A program made the position numbers and the translations under genes. Below, piece after piece: positions 1 to 5,655 of a stretch of 5,655 nt of DNA. Source of the DNA: Gammaproteobacteria bacterium (GTDB lineage: Bacteria > Pseudomonadota > Gammaproteobacteria > Thiohalomonadales > Thiohalomonadaceae); contig JAPHSO010000128.1 of assembly GCA_026193675.1 (NCBI GenBank), positions 1-5,655 of the forward strand, in the 5' to 3' direction. The notes below the pieces were generated by a model, which saw only the letters and a list, made by a program, of their open reading frames with translations, was not told the DNA's origin and ran no database searches. Positions within the stretch are counted from its first letter, which is position 1, and each line of letters opens with the position of its first letter.

Positions 1-534
1 ATGTGTATGCAGTGTGGCGTATGCTCTGGCTCATGTCCTATGCAGAACAACTGGGAGCATCCGCCCCAGGAGCTCTTCATGATGATTCGCGCCAATAAGC
101 GTGAAGAGGTTCTGACTTCAACATCAATGTGGATGTGTACCTCGTGCTACAACTGTATTGCACGTTGCCCACGTGGTCTGCCGATCACCCACATCATGCA
201 CGGTCTTGCGACCTACGCGAAGCGTCTTAATCTTGTTCCTAAAGAGCAGCCAACTGCAAAGTTTGCCCAGCTGATGTGGGACAACCTGACCAAGAAGGGT
301 CGTACCAACGAATTGAAGCTGGGCCTCTCGCTCTACTTCATGAACGGTATCGGCGAAGGTATCAAAAAGTCGCTTGCGATGAAGGATATCGGTCTGGGTA
401 TGATGAAGACTGGCCGTTTGAGCCCTATGGAGTTCTTTGGCGGCCACGGTGTGAAAGATACATCAGGTCTGAAGAAGATGCTTGCCAAGGCGCAAGAGAT
501 TGAAGAGCAGCACATCGCTGGCTACAAAGGTTGA
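1..534 (+). CDS. hdrC: HdrC-like iron-sulfur subunit of a heterodisulfide reductase-type complex (5' partial)
   Basis: This is the iron-sulfur electron-transfer subunit that normally passes electrons between the flavin subunit (HdrA or QmoA/B) and the catalytic HdrB in the cytoplasm. The 177 visible residues hold two [4Fe-4S] ferredoxin motifs: C2, C5, C8, C12 followed by Pro13, and C46, C49, C52, C56 followed by Pro57, each of the form CxxCxxCxxxCP. The remainder (about 60-177) is a helical, charged tail with no membrane span, so this is not a QmoC-type fusion carrying a haem b domain. The ATG at base 1 is probably an internal Met, since family members usually carry some tens of residues before the first cysteine; I therefore call it truncated by the window edge. 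hdrB follows after 10 bases. HdrC identity is well supported by motifs plus neighbour. Assignment to a sulfur-oxidation complex (sHdr or Qmo-HdrCB) is inference, and a methanogen-like or other Hdr complex is not excluded. Confidence 0.87.
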   Translation: MCMQCGVCSGSCPMQNNWEHPPQELFMMIRANKREEVLTSTSMWMCTSCYNCIARCPRGLPITHIMHGLATYAKRLNLVPKEQPTAKFAQLMWDNLTKKGRTNELKLGLSLYFMNGIGEGIKKSLAMKDIGLGMMKTGRLSPMEFFGGHGVKDTSGLKKMLAKAQEIEEQHIAGYKG

Positions 535-537
535 GGT
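533..537 (+). promoter_or_regulatory. Ribosome binding site of hdrB, overlapping the hdrC stop
   Basis: GAGGT lies 7 bases before the ATG at 545 and overlaps the hdrC TGA stop (532-534). It fixes the hdrB start and suggests translational coupling of the two subunits. Confidence 0.75.
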
Positions 538-544
538 AAAGAAC

Positions 545-1444
545 ATGGCTAAATACGAATTTTCATATTATCCCGGTTGTTCGTCTCAATCGAAGGCGTC
601 TGCTGACAACTACATGAAGGCGAACAATGTGGTCTGTAATGACCTCGACATTGAGCTGAAAGAGATTCCAGACTGGAACTGCTGTTCAGCATCTATCGGT
701 TATGCCGGTGGCGGTGAGCTACCTCGTCTCTCTCTGAGTGCACGTAACCTGGCGCTGTCTCAGCAGGCTTATGGCCAGCAAGATATCGTTAGTCCATGTG
801 CCGCCTGCTGGCTCGCAACTCGCGAAGCGGCTGAGCGTATGGAGGAGAATCCTCGTGTGAAAGAGGGTCTCGACAGTGCACTGGGTGAAATTGGTCTGAA
901 GATCGAAGGTGAGGCACCTAAGGCGCGTCACATGGTCGAAGTGCTGGTTGAGGATGTGGGTTACGAAGAGATCAAATCTAAAGTAACCAAGCCTCTGGAA
1001 GGTCTCAAGATTGCCGGTTATGTCGGCTGTCAGACCAACCGTCCCTTCGGTATCGATGGCGAGTCTTTCGAGAATCCTATGTACCTCGATAAGATGGTTG
1101 AAACCCTCGGTGCAGAGCCCGTTGAGAACTACGAAAAGAAGGTCTCATGCTGTGGTGGTGCACTGATGTTCTCTGAGCCAGAGAAGTCACAGGGTCTGGT
1201 TAAAGATATTATCGAAGCGGCCTATGATGGCGGCGCCGATATGATCGTCACCCCTTGCCCAGTGTGTCAGATGAATGTTGAGGTCTATCAGGGCCATATC
1301 AACAAGAGCTACGGCACCAAGTTTGATATTCCAGTAGTCTACTACTCGAACTTGATGGCTGTTGCCTTCGGTCACGACAGCAAGACCTCTGCCCTTAACG
1401 GACAGATGATTCGTGCGAAGAAACTTGAGGATATCGCCGGTTAA
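545..1444 (+). CDS. hdrB: HdrB-like catalytic subunit, two CCG domains
   Basis: This is the heterodisulfide reductase subunit B homologue, the subunit that carries two non-cubane [4Fe-4S] clusters in archaeal enzymes and acts on disulfide or sulfur substrates. The 299-residue length is normal for the family. Both CCG domains are complete: C12, C46-C47, C85xxC88 in the N-terminal half (beginning YPGCS) and C162, C202-C203, C238xxC241 in the C-terminal half. All ten cluster cysteines expected from the archaeal enzyme are therefore present; C31 is extra. The ATG at 545 is chosen because it has a good Shine-Dalgarno at the right distance and starts the usual MAKYEFSYYPGCS-type N-terminus; an open frame runs back to 482 but would overlap hdrC. 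It is the last gene of its operon, with a terminator about 20 bases after the stop. In bacteria such HdrCB pairs occur in sHdr sulfur-oxidation complexes and as a substitute for QmoC beside APS reductase; which applies here cannot be seen. Physiological direction and substrate are unknown. Confidence 0.9.
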   Translation: MAKYEFSYYPGCSSQSKASADNYMKANNVVCNDLDIELKEIPDWNCCSASIGYAGGGELPRLSLSARNLALSQQAYGQQDIVSPCAACWLATREAAERMEENPRVKEGLDSALGEIGLKIEGEAPKARHMVEVLVEDVGYEEIKSKVTKPLEGLKIAGYVGCQTNRPFGIDGESFENPMYLDKMVETLGAEPVENYEKKVSCCGGALMFSEPEKSQGLVKDIIEAAYDGGADMIVTPCPVCQMNVEVYQGHINKSYGTKFDIPVVYYSNLMAVAFGHDSKTSALNGQMIRAKKLEDIAG

Positions 1445-1464
1445 TCACTGACCGCTTTCTCAAT

Positions 1465-1494
1465 AAAAAGGCCCCTTTTCAGGGGCCTTTTTTT
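1465..1494 (+). terminator. Intrinsic terminator after hdrB, possibly bidirectional
   Basis: AAAAAGGCCCCT (1465-1476) pairs with AGGGGCCTTTTT (1481-1492), a perfect 12-base-pair stem with a 4-base loop, followed by more T to 1494. On the minus strand the same hairpin ends in a five-T run and begins about 20 bases after the stop of the convergent ACP-like gene, so it could end both transcripts. Confidence 0.93.
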
Positions 1495-1514
1495 CTGCTG
1501 TTAAATCGAAAATG

Positions 1515-1853
1515 TCAGGCTGCGGACTTAATTGCAGGATGCAGCAGGAGGTTGGCTTTAGGAAGATATTCACTAACATCCCTGAACTCATTGAATACAA
1601 CCAGTTCAAGCAGAGTTCCAACGGTATCAATCTGGATCAAATCGAGCTGCAGTCCATCAAAAATATCGGCAATCTGCTTCTCAAGGTCCTCACATGAGGA
1701 GGGGGTCATTTTGAGATCTTCCTGAAGACGATCTGAGTTGTGAATATCATCAATATCGACATCAAGTGAATCGGCAATAATGGCCATCAGACTCATGCTC
1801 ATGAGATTTTTGACCGATTCAAGCTCGTTTTCACCACCGGCTCTAATACACAT
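1515..1853 (-). CDS. Acyl-carrier-protein-like protein lacking the phosphopantetheine serine motif
   Basis: A 112-residue acidic protein that by eye has the ACP pattern. Residues 22-47 line up gaplessly with the first helix and loop of E. coli ACP, sharing the Ile-Ile pair, the following Leu and Val, and the EDL just before helix II. Spacing from EDL to the conserved Phe (F65) is also identical, and DTV at 76-78 matches the TTV before helix IV, two residues earlier. Where ACP has Asp-Ser-Leu with the 4'-phosphopantetheine serine, this protein has Thr50-Pro51-Ser52, so the serine position is proline; Ser52 and Ser53 follow. It may be unmodified, or modified at a shifted serine. Roughly 20 extra residues lie before and 25 after the ACP-like core. 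The ATG at 1853 is preferred over TTG at 1859 because GGGGA lies 7 bases upstream. It has its own promoter and appears monocistronic. The ACP resemblance is my reading, not a database result; function is unknown. Confidence 0.7.
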   Translation of the reverse strand: MCIRAGGENELESVKNLMSMSLMAIIADSLDVDIDDIHNSDRLQEDLKMTPSSCEDLEKQIADIFDGLQLDLIQIDTVGTLLELVVFNEFRDVSEYLPKANLLLHPAIKSAA

Positions 1854-1860
1854 TATCAAA

Positions 1861-1865
1861 TCCCC
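1861..1865 (-). promoter_or_regulatory. Ribosome binding site of the ACP-like gene
   Basis: GGGGA on the minus strand, 7 bases before ATG 1853 and only 1 base before the alternative TTG at 1859. It decides the start in favour of the ATG. Confidence 0.6.
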
Positions 1866-1892
1866 ATTTCGAATATATCTTGATTGATAAGT

Positions 1893-1920
1893 ATATTAGC
1901 GCGCATTAATATTAAGTCAA
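1893..1920 (-). promoter_or_regulatory. Sigma-70-type promoter of the ACP-like gene
   Basis: On the minus strand, -35 TTGACT (1920-1915) and -10 TAATAT (1898-1893) are separated by 16 bases; each box matches the consensus at five of six positions. The predicted start of transcription is near 1886, giving a leader of about 32 bases that contains the GGGGA ribosome site. The spacer contains GCGCGC flanked by AT-rich sequence. Confidence 0.75.
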
Positions 1921-1949
1921 CAATAACCTTATATTATTCTGGTTATTGT
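1920..1949. repeat. Perfect 9-base inverted repeat, candidate operator
   Basis: ACAATAACC (1920-1928) and GGTTATTGT (1941-1949) are perfect inverted arms around a 12-base AT-rich spacer, with 21 bases (two helical turns) between arm centres. The element touches the -35 box of the ACP-like gene and is centred near -48, a usual place for a dimeric activator. It is not followed by a T run on either strand, which argues against a terminator. No regulator is identifiable. Confidence 0.6.
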
Positions 1950-2004
1950 GATGAGGGTCCGGTTTAGGTGGTTATCTTCACACAATGGGGAGCTGTTATA
2001 CCGG
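1950..2004. other. Rest of the intergenic region after the ABC permease; nothing recognised
   Basis: About 55 bases between the inverted repeat and the permease stop. I see no hairpin with a T run, so the exporter operon has no obvious terminator and might read into the ACP-like gene. Confidence 0.5.
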
Positions 2005-2991
2005 CTAATCCCAGCGGAAAAGTTTAACCCCAATAAATAGGAAGAGCAGTGTCATAAGTAGCAGAGTTGTGAGCTGCAGGCTGATCTCCATAACGCCAGC
2101 ACCATCAAGCATAATGGCCCGTGCGGCATCTACGACATGAGTCAGTGGCAGCAATTTAGCAAATGTTGCAATCCACTCTGGCGCCCCCTCTAGTGAGAAC
2201 CAGACGCCGGAAAGAAGCATCATCGGAATAGAAATGGCATTGGCGACGCCACTGGCGACCTCATCACTCTTAAGGCGAGCGGCAACCAGTAGGCCGAGTG
2301 AGATGAGTGACAGGGCACCGAGAATCAACACCAGAAATAGCAGCCAATAGGAGCCAAACATCGCAAAATCGAGGATCAGATCGCAGCCGATAAAGACCAG
2401 TATTGAGACCGCCATAATCAGGAACAGGCGGGAGACGATCTGTGCCAATAGAAACTCAGTGGTACTTAGAGGGGTTCCCTTAAGTCGCTTGAGAACCCCA
2501 TTTTTGCGGTAACGTACGATGACAAAACCGATGCCAAACAGGGCACTAAACATCATATTCATTCCCAGTACACCTGGTATCAACCAGTCGATATAGCGGA
2601 TCTCTTTACCGGTCACCAGCGCCTGTTGAAGTGTCGGCCCACCACTGGCGATCAATATTTTTTCCACCACATAACCCTTAGGAGAGGTGGTGTTGATCCA
2701 GTAGCGTTGCTGTTCCGGATTGATGAGCAGGTCAATCTGATGACGCTCAACTTTTGTGATGGCCGCACTCTGATCGTTAAACGGAATAAACTGAATATAG
2801 CGACTTTCGAGGAAGGGGTGGCCGGTTTCACTAATCACTCCCACCTTATAGAGATCCTGGTCACCAGAGTCGAAGATCAATGCAAAGCCGAGCATCAACA
2901 TCAGAGGGAAGATGATACCCCAGGCCAGTGCTGAGCGGTCGCGGACAAACTCAATATTGCGCGCATGGAGAACGGTCAGAAAACGTTTCAT
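2005..2991 (-). CDS. ABC-2 type exporter permease
   Basis: The membrane half of an ABC exporter, pairing with the ATPase encoded just upstream. The 328 residues show the ABC-2 plan: first membrane helix at about 21-40, a hydrophilic domain at 41-135 that should lie outside the cytoplasmic membrane, then five helices at about 136-159, 182-205, 215-238, 249-267 and 303-323. Between helices 2 and 3 is a basic cytoplasmic stretch (KNGVLKRLKGTPLS, 163-176) typical of the segment contacting the ATPase. The block from Pro256 through Leu282-Pro-Leu-Thr, ending near Arg291, fits the conserved ABC-2 C-terminal region with its SG.WF and P.W motifs. The start at 2991 has AGGT 6 bases upstream, overlapping the stop of the ATPase gene. 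The large domain after helix 1 resembles NatB/YhhJ-like permeases. Substrate is unknown; drug, lipid, peptide or ion export are all possible. Confidence 0.9.
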   Translation of the reverse strand: MKRFLTVLHARNIEFVRDRSALAWGIIFPLMLMLGFALIFDSGDQDLYKVGVISETGHPFLESRYIQFIPFNDQSAAITKVERHQIDLLINPEQQRYWINTTSPKGYVVEKILIASGGPTLQQALVTGKEIRYIDWLIPGVLGMNMMFSALFGIGFVIVRYRKNGVLKRLKGTPLSTTEFLLAQIVSRLFLIMAVSILVFIGCDLILDFAMFGSYWLLFLVLILGALSLISLGLLVAARLKSDEVASGVANAISIPMMLLSGVWFSLEGAPEWIATFAKLLPLTHVVDAARAIMLDGAGVMEISLQLTTLLLMTLLFLFIGVKLFRWD

Positions 2992-2997
2992 GATACT

Positions 2998-3001
2998 ACC
3001 T
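2998..3001 (-). promoter_or_regulatory. Ribosome binding site of the ABC permease, overlapping the ATPase stop
   Basis: AGGT on the minus strand, 6 bases before the permease ATG, shares bases with the TAG stop of the ATPase gene (3002-3000). The arrangement suggests coupled translation of the two exporter subunits. Confidence 0.6.
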
Positions 3002-3896
3002 AGGCTCTTAGCTCTTTGCCGGTCAGTTGCAGGAAGAGGTCTTCAAGATTGCACTGACGCACCTGAAGTTGAGATAGCTCTACCCCCTGCTCAAGCAGTT
3101 CAGTGATGGTGCTGTTTACATCTGTGGTGGTGATGTCGATCCAGCCATCACTCTGATGGATAGGTTGACTGATCCCCTTGAGTTCACCCTTTACAGCATG
3201 CTCTGGCAGTCGAATAAATCGCTCACTAAAGTGTTGATGGAGCAGATCTTCTGGAGAGCCCTGGGCAATGATCTCACCCCGATCCATAATGGCAATTTCA
3301 TCACACAGTTCAGCCGCCTCTTCCATATAGTGAGTGGAGAGGATGATGGTGGTGCCACGTGCCTGAATGGAGCGAATCAGCTCCCAGAAGTTTCGACGTG
3401 CTTGTGGATCGAGACCGGTGGTCGGTTCATCTAGAAAGACGATCTCTGGCTCATTAACCAGGGCAATCGCCAGAAGAAGTCTCTGCCGCTGACCCCCAGA
3501 GAGTTGTTGGGTGTCGCGACTTAAAAATTCACCCAAATTACAGGTATCAATCAATCCCTCAAGCGGGGCGCTCTTGGGATAGAGCCCCTGGAAAAGTTTG
3601 AGTGTTTCGATAACCGTCAGGTATTCGGGTAGAGCGGTGTGTTGAAACTGGATGCCGCACTCAACCTTAAAGCGATCTCCCTGTGGTTCCCCCTTATAGA
3701 GAATCTCCCCAGAAGTTGGATCGGTGATCCCCTCAATCATCTCTATGGTGGTGGTTTTGCCGGCTCCATTCGGACCTAACAGCCCAAAGCAGAGCCCCCG
3801 TTCAATCTTGAGGCTGACACCGTTGACCGCCTTAACGCCGGGGTACTCCTTAAAGAGATTGCGAATCTCCAGAATTGTATTTGGAATGCTATTCAT
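3000..3896 (-). CDS. ABC exporter ATP-binding protein (CcmA/DrrA/NatA type)
   Basis: This cytoplasmic ATPase powers the adjacent ABC-2 permease. All nucleotide-binding motifs are intact in the 298 residues: Walker A GPNGAGKTT at 41-49, Q-loop near Gln83-Gln85, signature LSGGQ at 132-136, Walker B IVFLDEP at 152-158 followed by the D-loop Gly-Leu-Asp (161-163), and switch His189 in STHYMEEA. After about residue 215 there is an extension ending in LEDLFLQLTGKELR, the C-terminal pattern usual in the DrrA/CcmA export group. It is the first gene of a two-gene minus-strand operon; the permease begins 8 bases after its stop. The ATG at 3896 is the first suitable start, but ribosome-site support is weak (GAG about 11 bases upstream). 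It lies head to head with tcdA across a very short gap. Function as an exporter ATPase is firm; substrate is unknown. Confidence 0.93.
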   Translation of the reverse strand: MNSIPNTILEIRNLFKEYPGVKAVNGVSLKIERGLCFGLLGPNGAGKTTTIEMIEGITDPTSGEILYKGEPQGDRFKVECGIQFQHTALPEYLTVIETLKLFQGLYPKSAPLEGLIDTCNLGEFLSRDTQQLSGGQRQRLLLAIALVNEPEIVFLDEPTTGLDPQARRNFWELIRSIQARGTTIILSTHYMEEAAELCDEIAIMDRGEIIAQGSPEDLLHQHFSERFIRLPEHAVKGELKGISQPIHQSDGWIDITTTDVNSTITELLEQGVELSQLQVRQCNLEDLFLQLTGKELRA

Positions 3897-3931
3897 ACAG
3901 GCGGTTACTCTACCAGCTCATCGTTTCACCG

Positions 3932-3937
3932 TATAAT
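3932..3937 (+). promoter_or_regulatory. Perfect -10 box (TATAAT) for tcdA
   Basis: TATAAT ends 7 bases before the ATG at 3945, so transcription would start at or next to that codon. No convincing -35 box is visible at 16-18 bases (TCTACC at 3909-3914 matches three of six). It overlaps the more upstream ATG at 3936, which argues against that ATG as the start. Confidence 0.5.
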
Positions 3938-3960
3938 GGTATCTATGAATTCAGGGCCAA
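3933..3960 (-). promoter_or_regulatory. Possible promoter of the ABC exporter operon
   Basis: On the minus strand TTGGCC (3960-3955) and CATTAT (3938-3933) are 16 bases apart, each matching four of six consensus positions. Transcription would start near 3926, about 30 bases before the ATPase ATG. It overlaps both the first tcdA codons and the plus-strand TATAAT. Weak match; tentative. Confidence 0.3.
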
Positions 3961-4733
3961 CAGAATATTATCAATCACAATTTGGTGGAATCGCCCGCCT
4001 CTATGGCGAAGCGGGGGCTGAGAAGATCCGCCAGGCCCACGTCTGCGTAGTGGGTGTGGGTGGGGTCGGCTCCTGGAGCGTGGAGGCGTTGGCACGCAGC
4101 GGTGTGTGCAAGATTACCTTTATTGACCATGATGATATTGCCGCATCGAATATGAACCGCCAGCTGCACACGCTGCACTCTACCATTGGGCGCTCGAAGG
4201 TTGCTGTATTGGCAGAGCGAGTGGCGGAGATCAATGCGGAGTGTCTGGTCAATCCTGTAGAGGATCTGCTCACCTTGGAAAATATGGCGCAGCAGATCAC
4301 CGGTGAGTTTGATGTGGTGATCGATGCTATCGATATCATTAAATTCAAGGCGGCGCTGATCCATCACTGTAGTCGCAACAAGATTCCTGTGGTGACGACA
4401 GGTGGTGCTGGTGGGATGATCGATCCAACCAAAATAGCGGTGACCGATCTGAGTCGCACCACCAATGATCCGCTGGCGGCCAAGGTGCGTTCGCAACTGA
4501 GAAGGCTGCACGGATTTTCTAAAAATCCAAAGCGTAAATTTGGGATTGAGTGTGTCTACTCAACAGAGCAGCCGCGCTATCCCAAGGCGGATGGTACGGT
4601 CTGTCATCAGAAGCCGGGGGTGTCGGGTTTGAGTCTCGATTGTGCACTCGGCTACGGCGCGGCAACCCACATTACTGCCACCTTCGGTTTTGTGGCAGCA
4701 GCACGTGCCATTGAAAAAATAATTAAAGATTAG
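3945..4733 (+). CDS. tcdA: tRNA threonylcarbamoyladenosine dehydratase TcdA (E1-like)
   Basis: TcdA (formerly CsdL/YgdL) uses ATP to cyclise t6A at position 37 of ANN-decoding tRNAs to ct6A. The protein follows E. coli TcdA through its length. Counting from the ATG at 3936, it has FGGIARLYG at 16-24, the nucleotide-binding GVGGVG at 40-45, Asp64 for ribose contact, Asn-Arg-Gln at 74-76, Lys88, DAID at 130-133, TTGGAGG at 154-160, DPLAAK at 178-183, and the ending ATFGFVAAARAI. The start at 3945 gives the same number of residues before FGG as E. coli TcdA, so I prefer it to the in-frame ATG at 3936 (265 residues from there, 262 from 3945). Neither has a Shine-Dalgarno sequence, and the TATAAT 7 bases upstream suggests a leaderless or nearly leaderless message. 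It is divergent from the ABC exporter and overlaps stop-to-stop with the next gene. In E. coli tcdA sits by the csd sulfur-transfer genes; none is seen here. Confidence 0.95.
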   Translation: MNSGPTEYYQSQFGGIARLYGEAGAEKIRQAHVCVVGVGGVGSWSVEALARSGVCKITFIDHDDIAASNMNRQLHTLHSTIGRSKVAVLAERVAEINAECLVNPVEDLLTLENMAQQITGEFDVVIDAIDIIKFKAALIHHCSRNKIPVVTTGGAGGMIDPTKIAVTDLSRTTNDPLAAKVRSQLRRLHGFSKNPKRKFGIECVYSTEQPRYPKADGTVCHQKPGVSGLSLDCALGYGAATHITATFGFVAAARAIEKIIKD

Positions 4734-5655
4734 TCGAGTTCAATAACGGCGCTTTTTTGGGTAAGGCTGAATGAGTTGTGCTTTTCATCTATTTGATTGG
4801 CGACATAGAGCTCAGCCCGGTCGAAGGGTTGATCGAAATCATAGCTGAAACGCAACCTGTCCCCATTTTCAGTGGTACCCCAGGAGCGCGGTGTCTGAGT
4901 TGATGCTTCTGGGGATGAGTCTGATATGGCAACAGCACCAAGAAGACGTCTCCTGGCATCAAGTCCCGAAACTTCAATGGTGAGGCTCCTGCTCTCCATT
5001 GTTCTTAAATTGACGGAAAGTGCCTGAGCCTCAAACTGTTTGCCGATATTTGAGCTAGAGAGGGTAAAGGTCTCAATTTCAGCAGGTAGAGTGACAATTA
5101 ATACCCCCTTGATGGTGATGATGTCAGCCATTGTGCTCCCCTTGAGCAGGTGCACATTGCGGATACCGTGCAGTCGACTTTTATCCGACTGCAGGTTCAC
5201 ATTTTGAAAGAAGGGCTCCTCCATCTGACTCTGACTGTCATAGATATTTTCTCCATCACGGTTGGTGATACCACTGATCTCAATGCGTAGAATTTTACCG
5301 AGGTCTATGCCATCGCTCGGTAGTGAGATGCCGGTAATACTCGCCTTTAACCAGAGACTGGGACTCTCATCATCACCCCAGAAATTGTCCTGGGTCAGAG
5401 AGACTCGGATTTTATGATCCTGCTCCTCTGTCTGAGCGCTCTTCTCAGAACTGTGATCTGTTAGTTGGGGGGTAGTTTCAAGCGGCAGACCAGTTTCAGA
5501 ATCTGTCTCTGACTTCACCAGATTAGGATTAAGCGGGCGGTGCATCATTCCCATGGTATTTGATGAACTGATAGATCCCATCTGGCTAGAGTGACTCATC
5601 ATCGACATAGATGTGGGAGATGGAAGTAGTTGAGATGAGAGATACATTAGCCCCA
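4730..5655 (-). CDS. Unrecognised protein with Met/Ser-rich N-terminal stretch and beta-rich domains (5' end possibly beyond window)
   Basis: I do not recognise this family. From the ATG at 5647 it has 305 residues, but the frame stays open to the window edge and only GGGG, too close at 3 bases, precedes that ATG, so the true start may lie further right. Residues 10-36 are rich in Met, Ser and His (Met at 14, 16, 17, 23, 32, 34, 35; His at 19 and 36). Residues 40-80 are polar, acidic and probably disordered. From about 80 the pattern alternates hydrophobic and polar residues as in beta sandwiches, perhaps as two units: about 80-190, with RIEISGITNRDG and ITIKGVLIVTLP, and about 190-305, with LTIEVSGLDARRRLLGAV. 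There is no signal peptide or membrane helix in the visible part and no Cys. Its TAA stop overlaps the tcdA TAG in the convergent tetranucleotide TTAG (4730-4733). Coding use looks normal and the frame is long and intact, so the gene is likely real. Confidence 0.7.
   Translation of the reverse strand, partial: GLMYLSSQLLPSPTSMSMMSHSSQMGSISSSNTMGMMHRPLNPNLVKSETDSETGLPLETTPQLTDHSSEKSAQTEEQDHKIRVSLTQDNFWGDDESPSLWLKASITGISLPSDGIDLGKILRIEISGITNRDGENIYDSQSQMEEPFFQNVNLQSDKSRLHGIRNVHLLKGSTMADIITIKGVLIVTLPAEIETFTLSSSNIGKQFEAQALSVNLRTMESRSLTIEVSGLDARRRLLGAVAISDSSPEASTQTPRSWGTTENGDRLRFSYDFDQPFDRAELYVANQIDEKHNSFSLTQKSAVIELD

Noticed and set aside
1..3. ATG at base 1 as the true start of hdrC
   Set aside because: It would put the first cluster cysteine at residue 2, whereas family members have an N-terminal stretch before it; no upstream sequence is available to test a ribosome site.
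482..544. N-terminal extension of HdrB in the open frame back to 482
   Set aside because: It overlaps the hdrC C-terminus, has a basic sequence unrelated to HdrB, and the ATG at 545 has a good ribosome site.
1..1444. Succinate dehydrogenase (SdhE/SdhF-type) or glycolate oxidase GlcF as alternatives for the CCG-domain proteins
   Set aside because: The split into a two-cluster HdrC and a two-CCG-domain HdrB of 299 residues is the Hdr arrangement; SdhE and GlcF differ in fusion or domain order.
1512..1697. Plus-strand open frame opposite the ACP-like gene
   Set aside because: It is the antisense of a gene with family resemblance, promoter and ribosome site; its translation looks like nothing recognisable.
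1920..1949. Inverted repeat read as a terminator for the ABC exporter operon
   Set aside because: The 12-base spacer is large and no T run follows on the minus strand; the position next to a -35 box fits an operator better.
1860..2004. Riboswitch or small RNA in the intergenic region
   Set aside because: Apart from the promoter and the inverted repeat I find no compact stem set or conserved riboswitch core.
3975..4511. Long minus-strand open frame opposite tcdA
   Set aside because: It is a shadow of a well-conserved gene, and its His/Arg/Thr-rich translation resembles no protein.

Overview
The window reads as chromosomal DNA of a moderate-GC gammaproteobacterium. The TcdA protein follows E. 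coli TcdA closely, the promoter and terminator are of ordinary sigma-70 and intrinsic type, and codon use looks even across genes. The HdrC/HdrB pair at the left edge suggests a chemolithotrophic, probably sulfur-oxidising lineage, because such organisms use Hdr-type modules in sHdr or Qmo-HdrCB complexes. This is inference: the genes that would decide it (hdrA, qmoAB, aprAB, lbpA) lie outside the window.

Layout, left to right. (1) A plus-strand operon end: hdrC (5' truncated by the window edge), then hdrB 10 bases later with a Shine-Dalgarno sequence lying on the hdrC stop, closed by a strong stem-loop terminator at about 1465-1494. (2) A convergent minus-strand gene (1515-1853) for a 112-residue acyl-carrier-protein-like protein. 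It has its own sigma-70 promoter (1893-1920) and a perfect 9-base inverted repeat abutting the -35 box. Its sequence lines up without gaps with the first half of ACP, but the phosphopantetheine serine motif is replaced. (3) A minus-strand two-gene operon for an ABC-2 exporter: ATPase (3000-3896) then permease (2005-2991), 8 bases apart. (4) A short divergent intergenic region (3897-3944) with a perfect TATAAT, possibly shared by overlapping promoters. (5) Plus-strand tcdA, a tRNA ct6A-forming dehydratase. (6) A convergent minus-strand gene, open at the right edge, whose stop codon overlaps the tcdA stop. It encodes an unrecognised protein with a Met/Ser/His-rich N-terminal stretch followed by predicted beta-rich segments.

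The genes form at least four transcription units and show no sign of a single shared pathway. HdrC and HdrB form one electron-transfer module; the two ABC genes form one exporter. The least ordinary items are the serine-less ACP-like gene with its own regulatory region, the possible leaderless start of tcdA, and the unrecognised protein at the right edge. I see no mobile element, CRISPR array, tRNA or rRNA.
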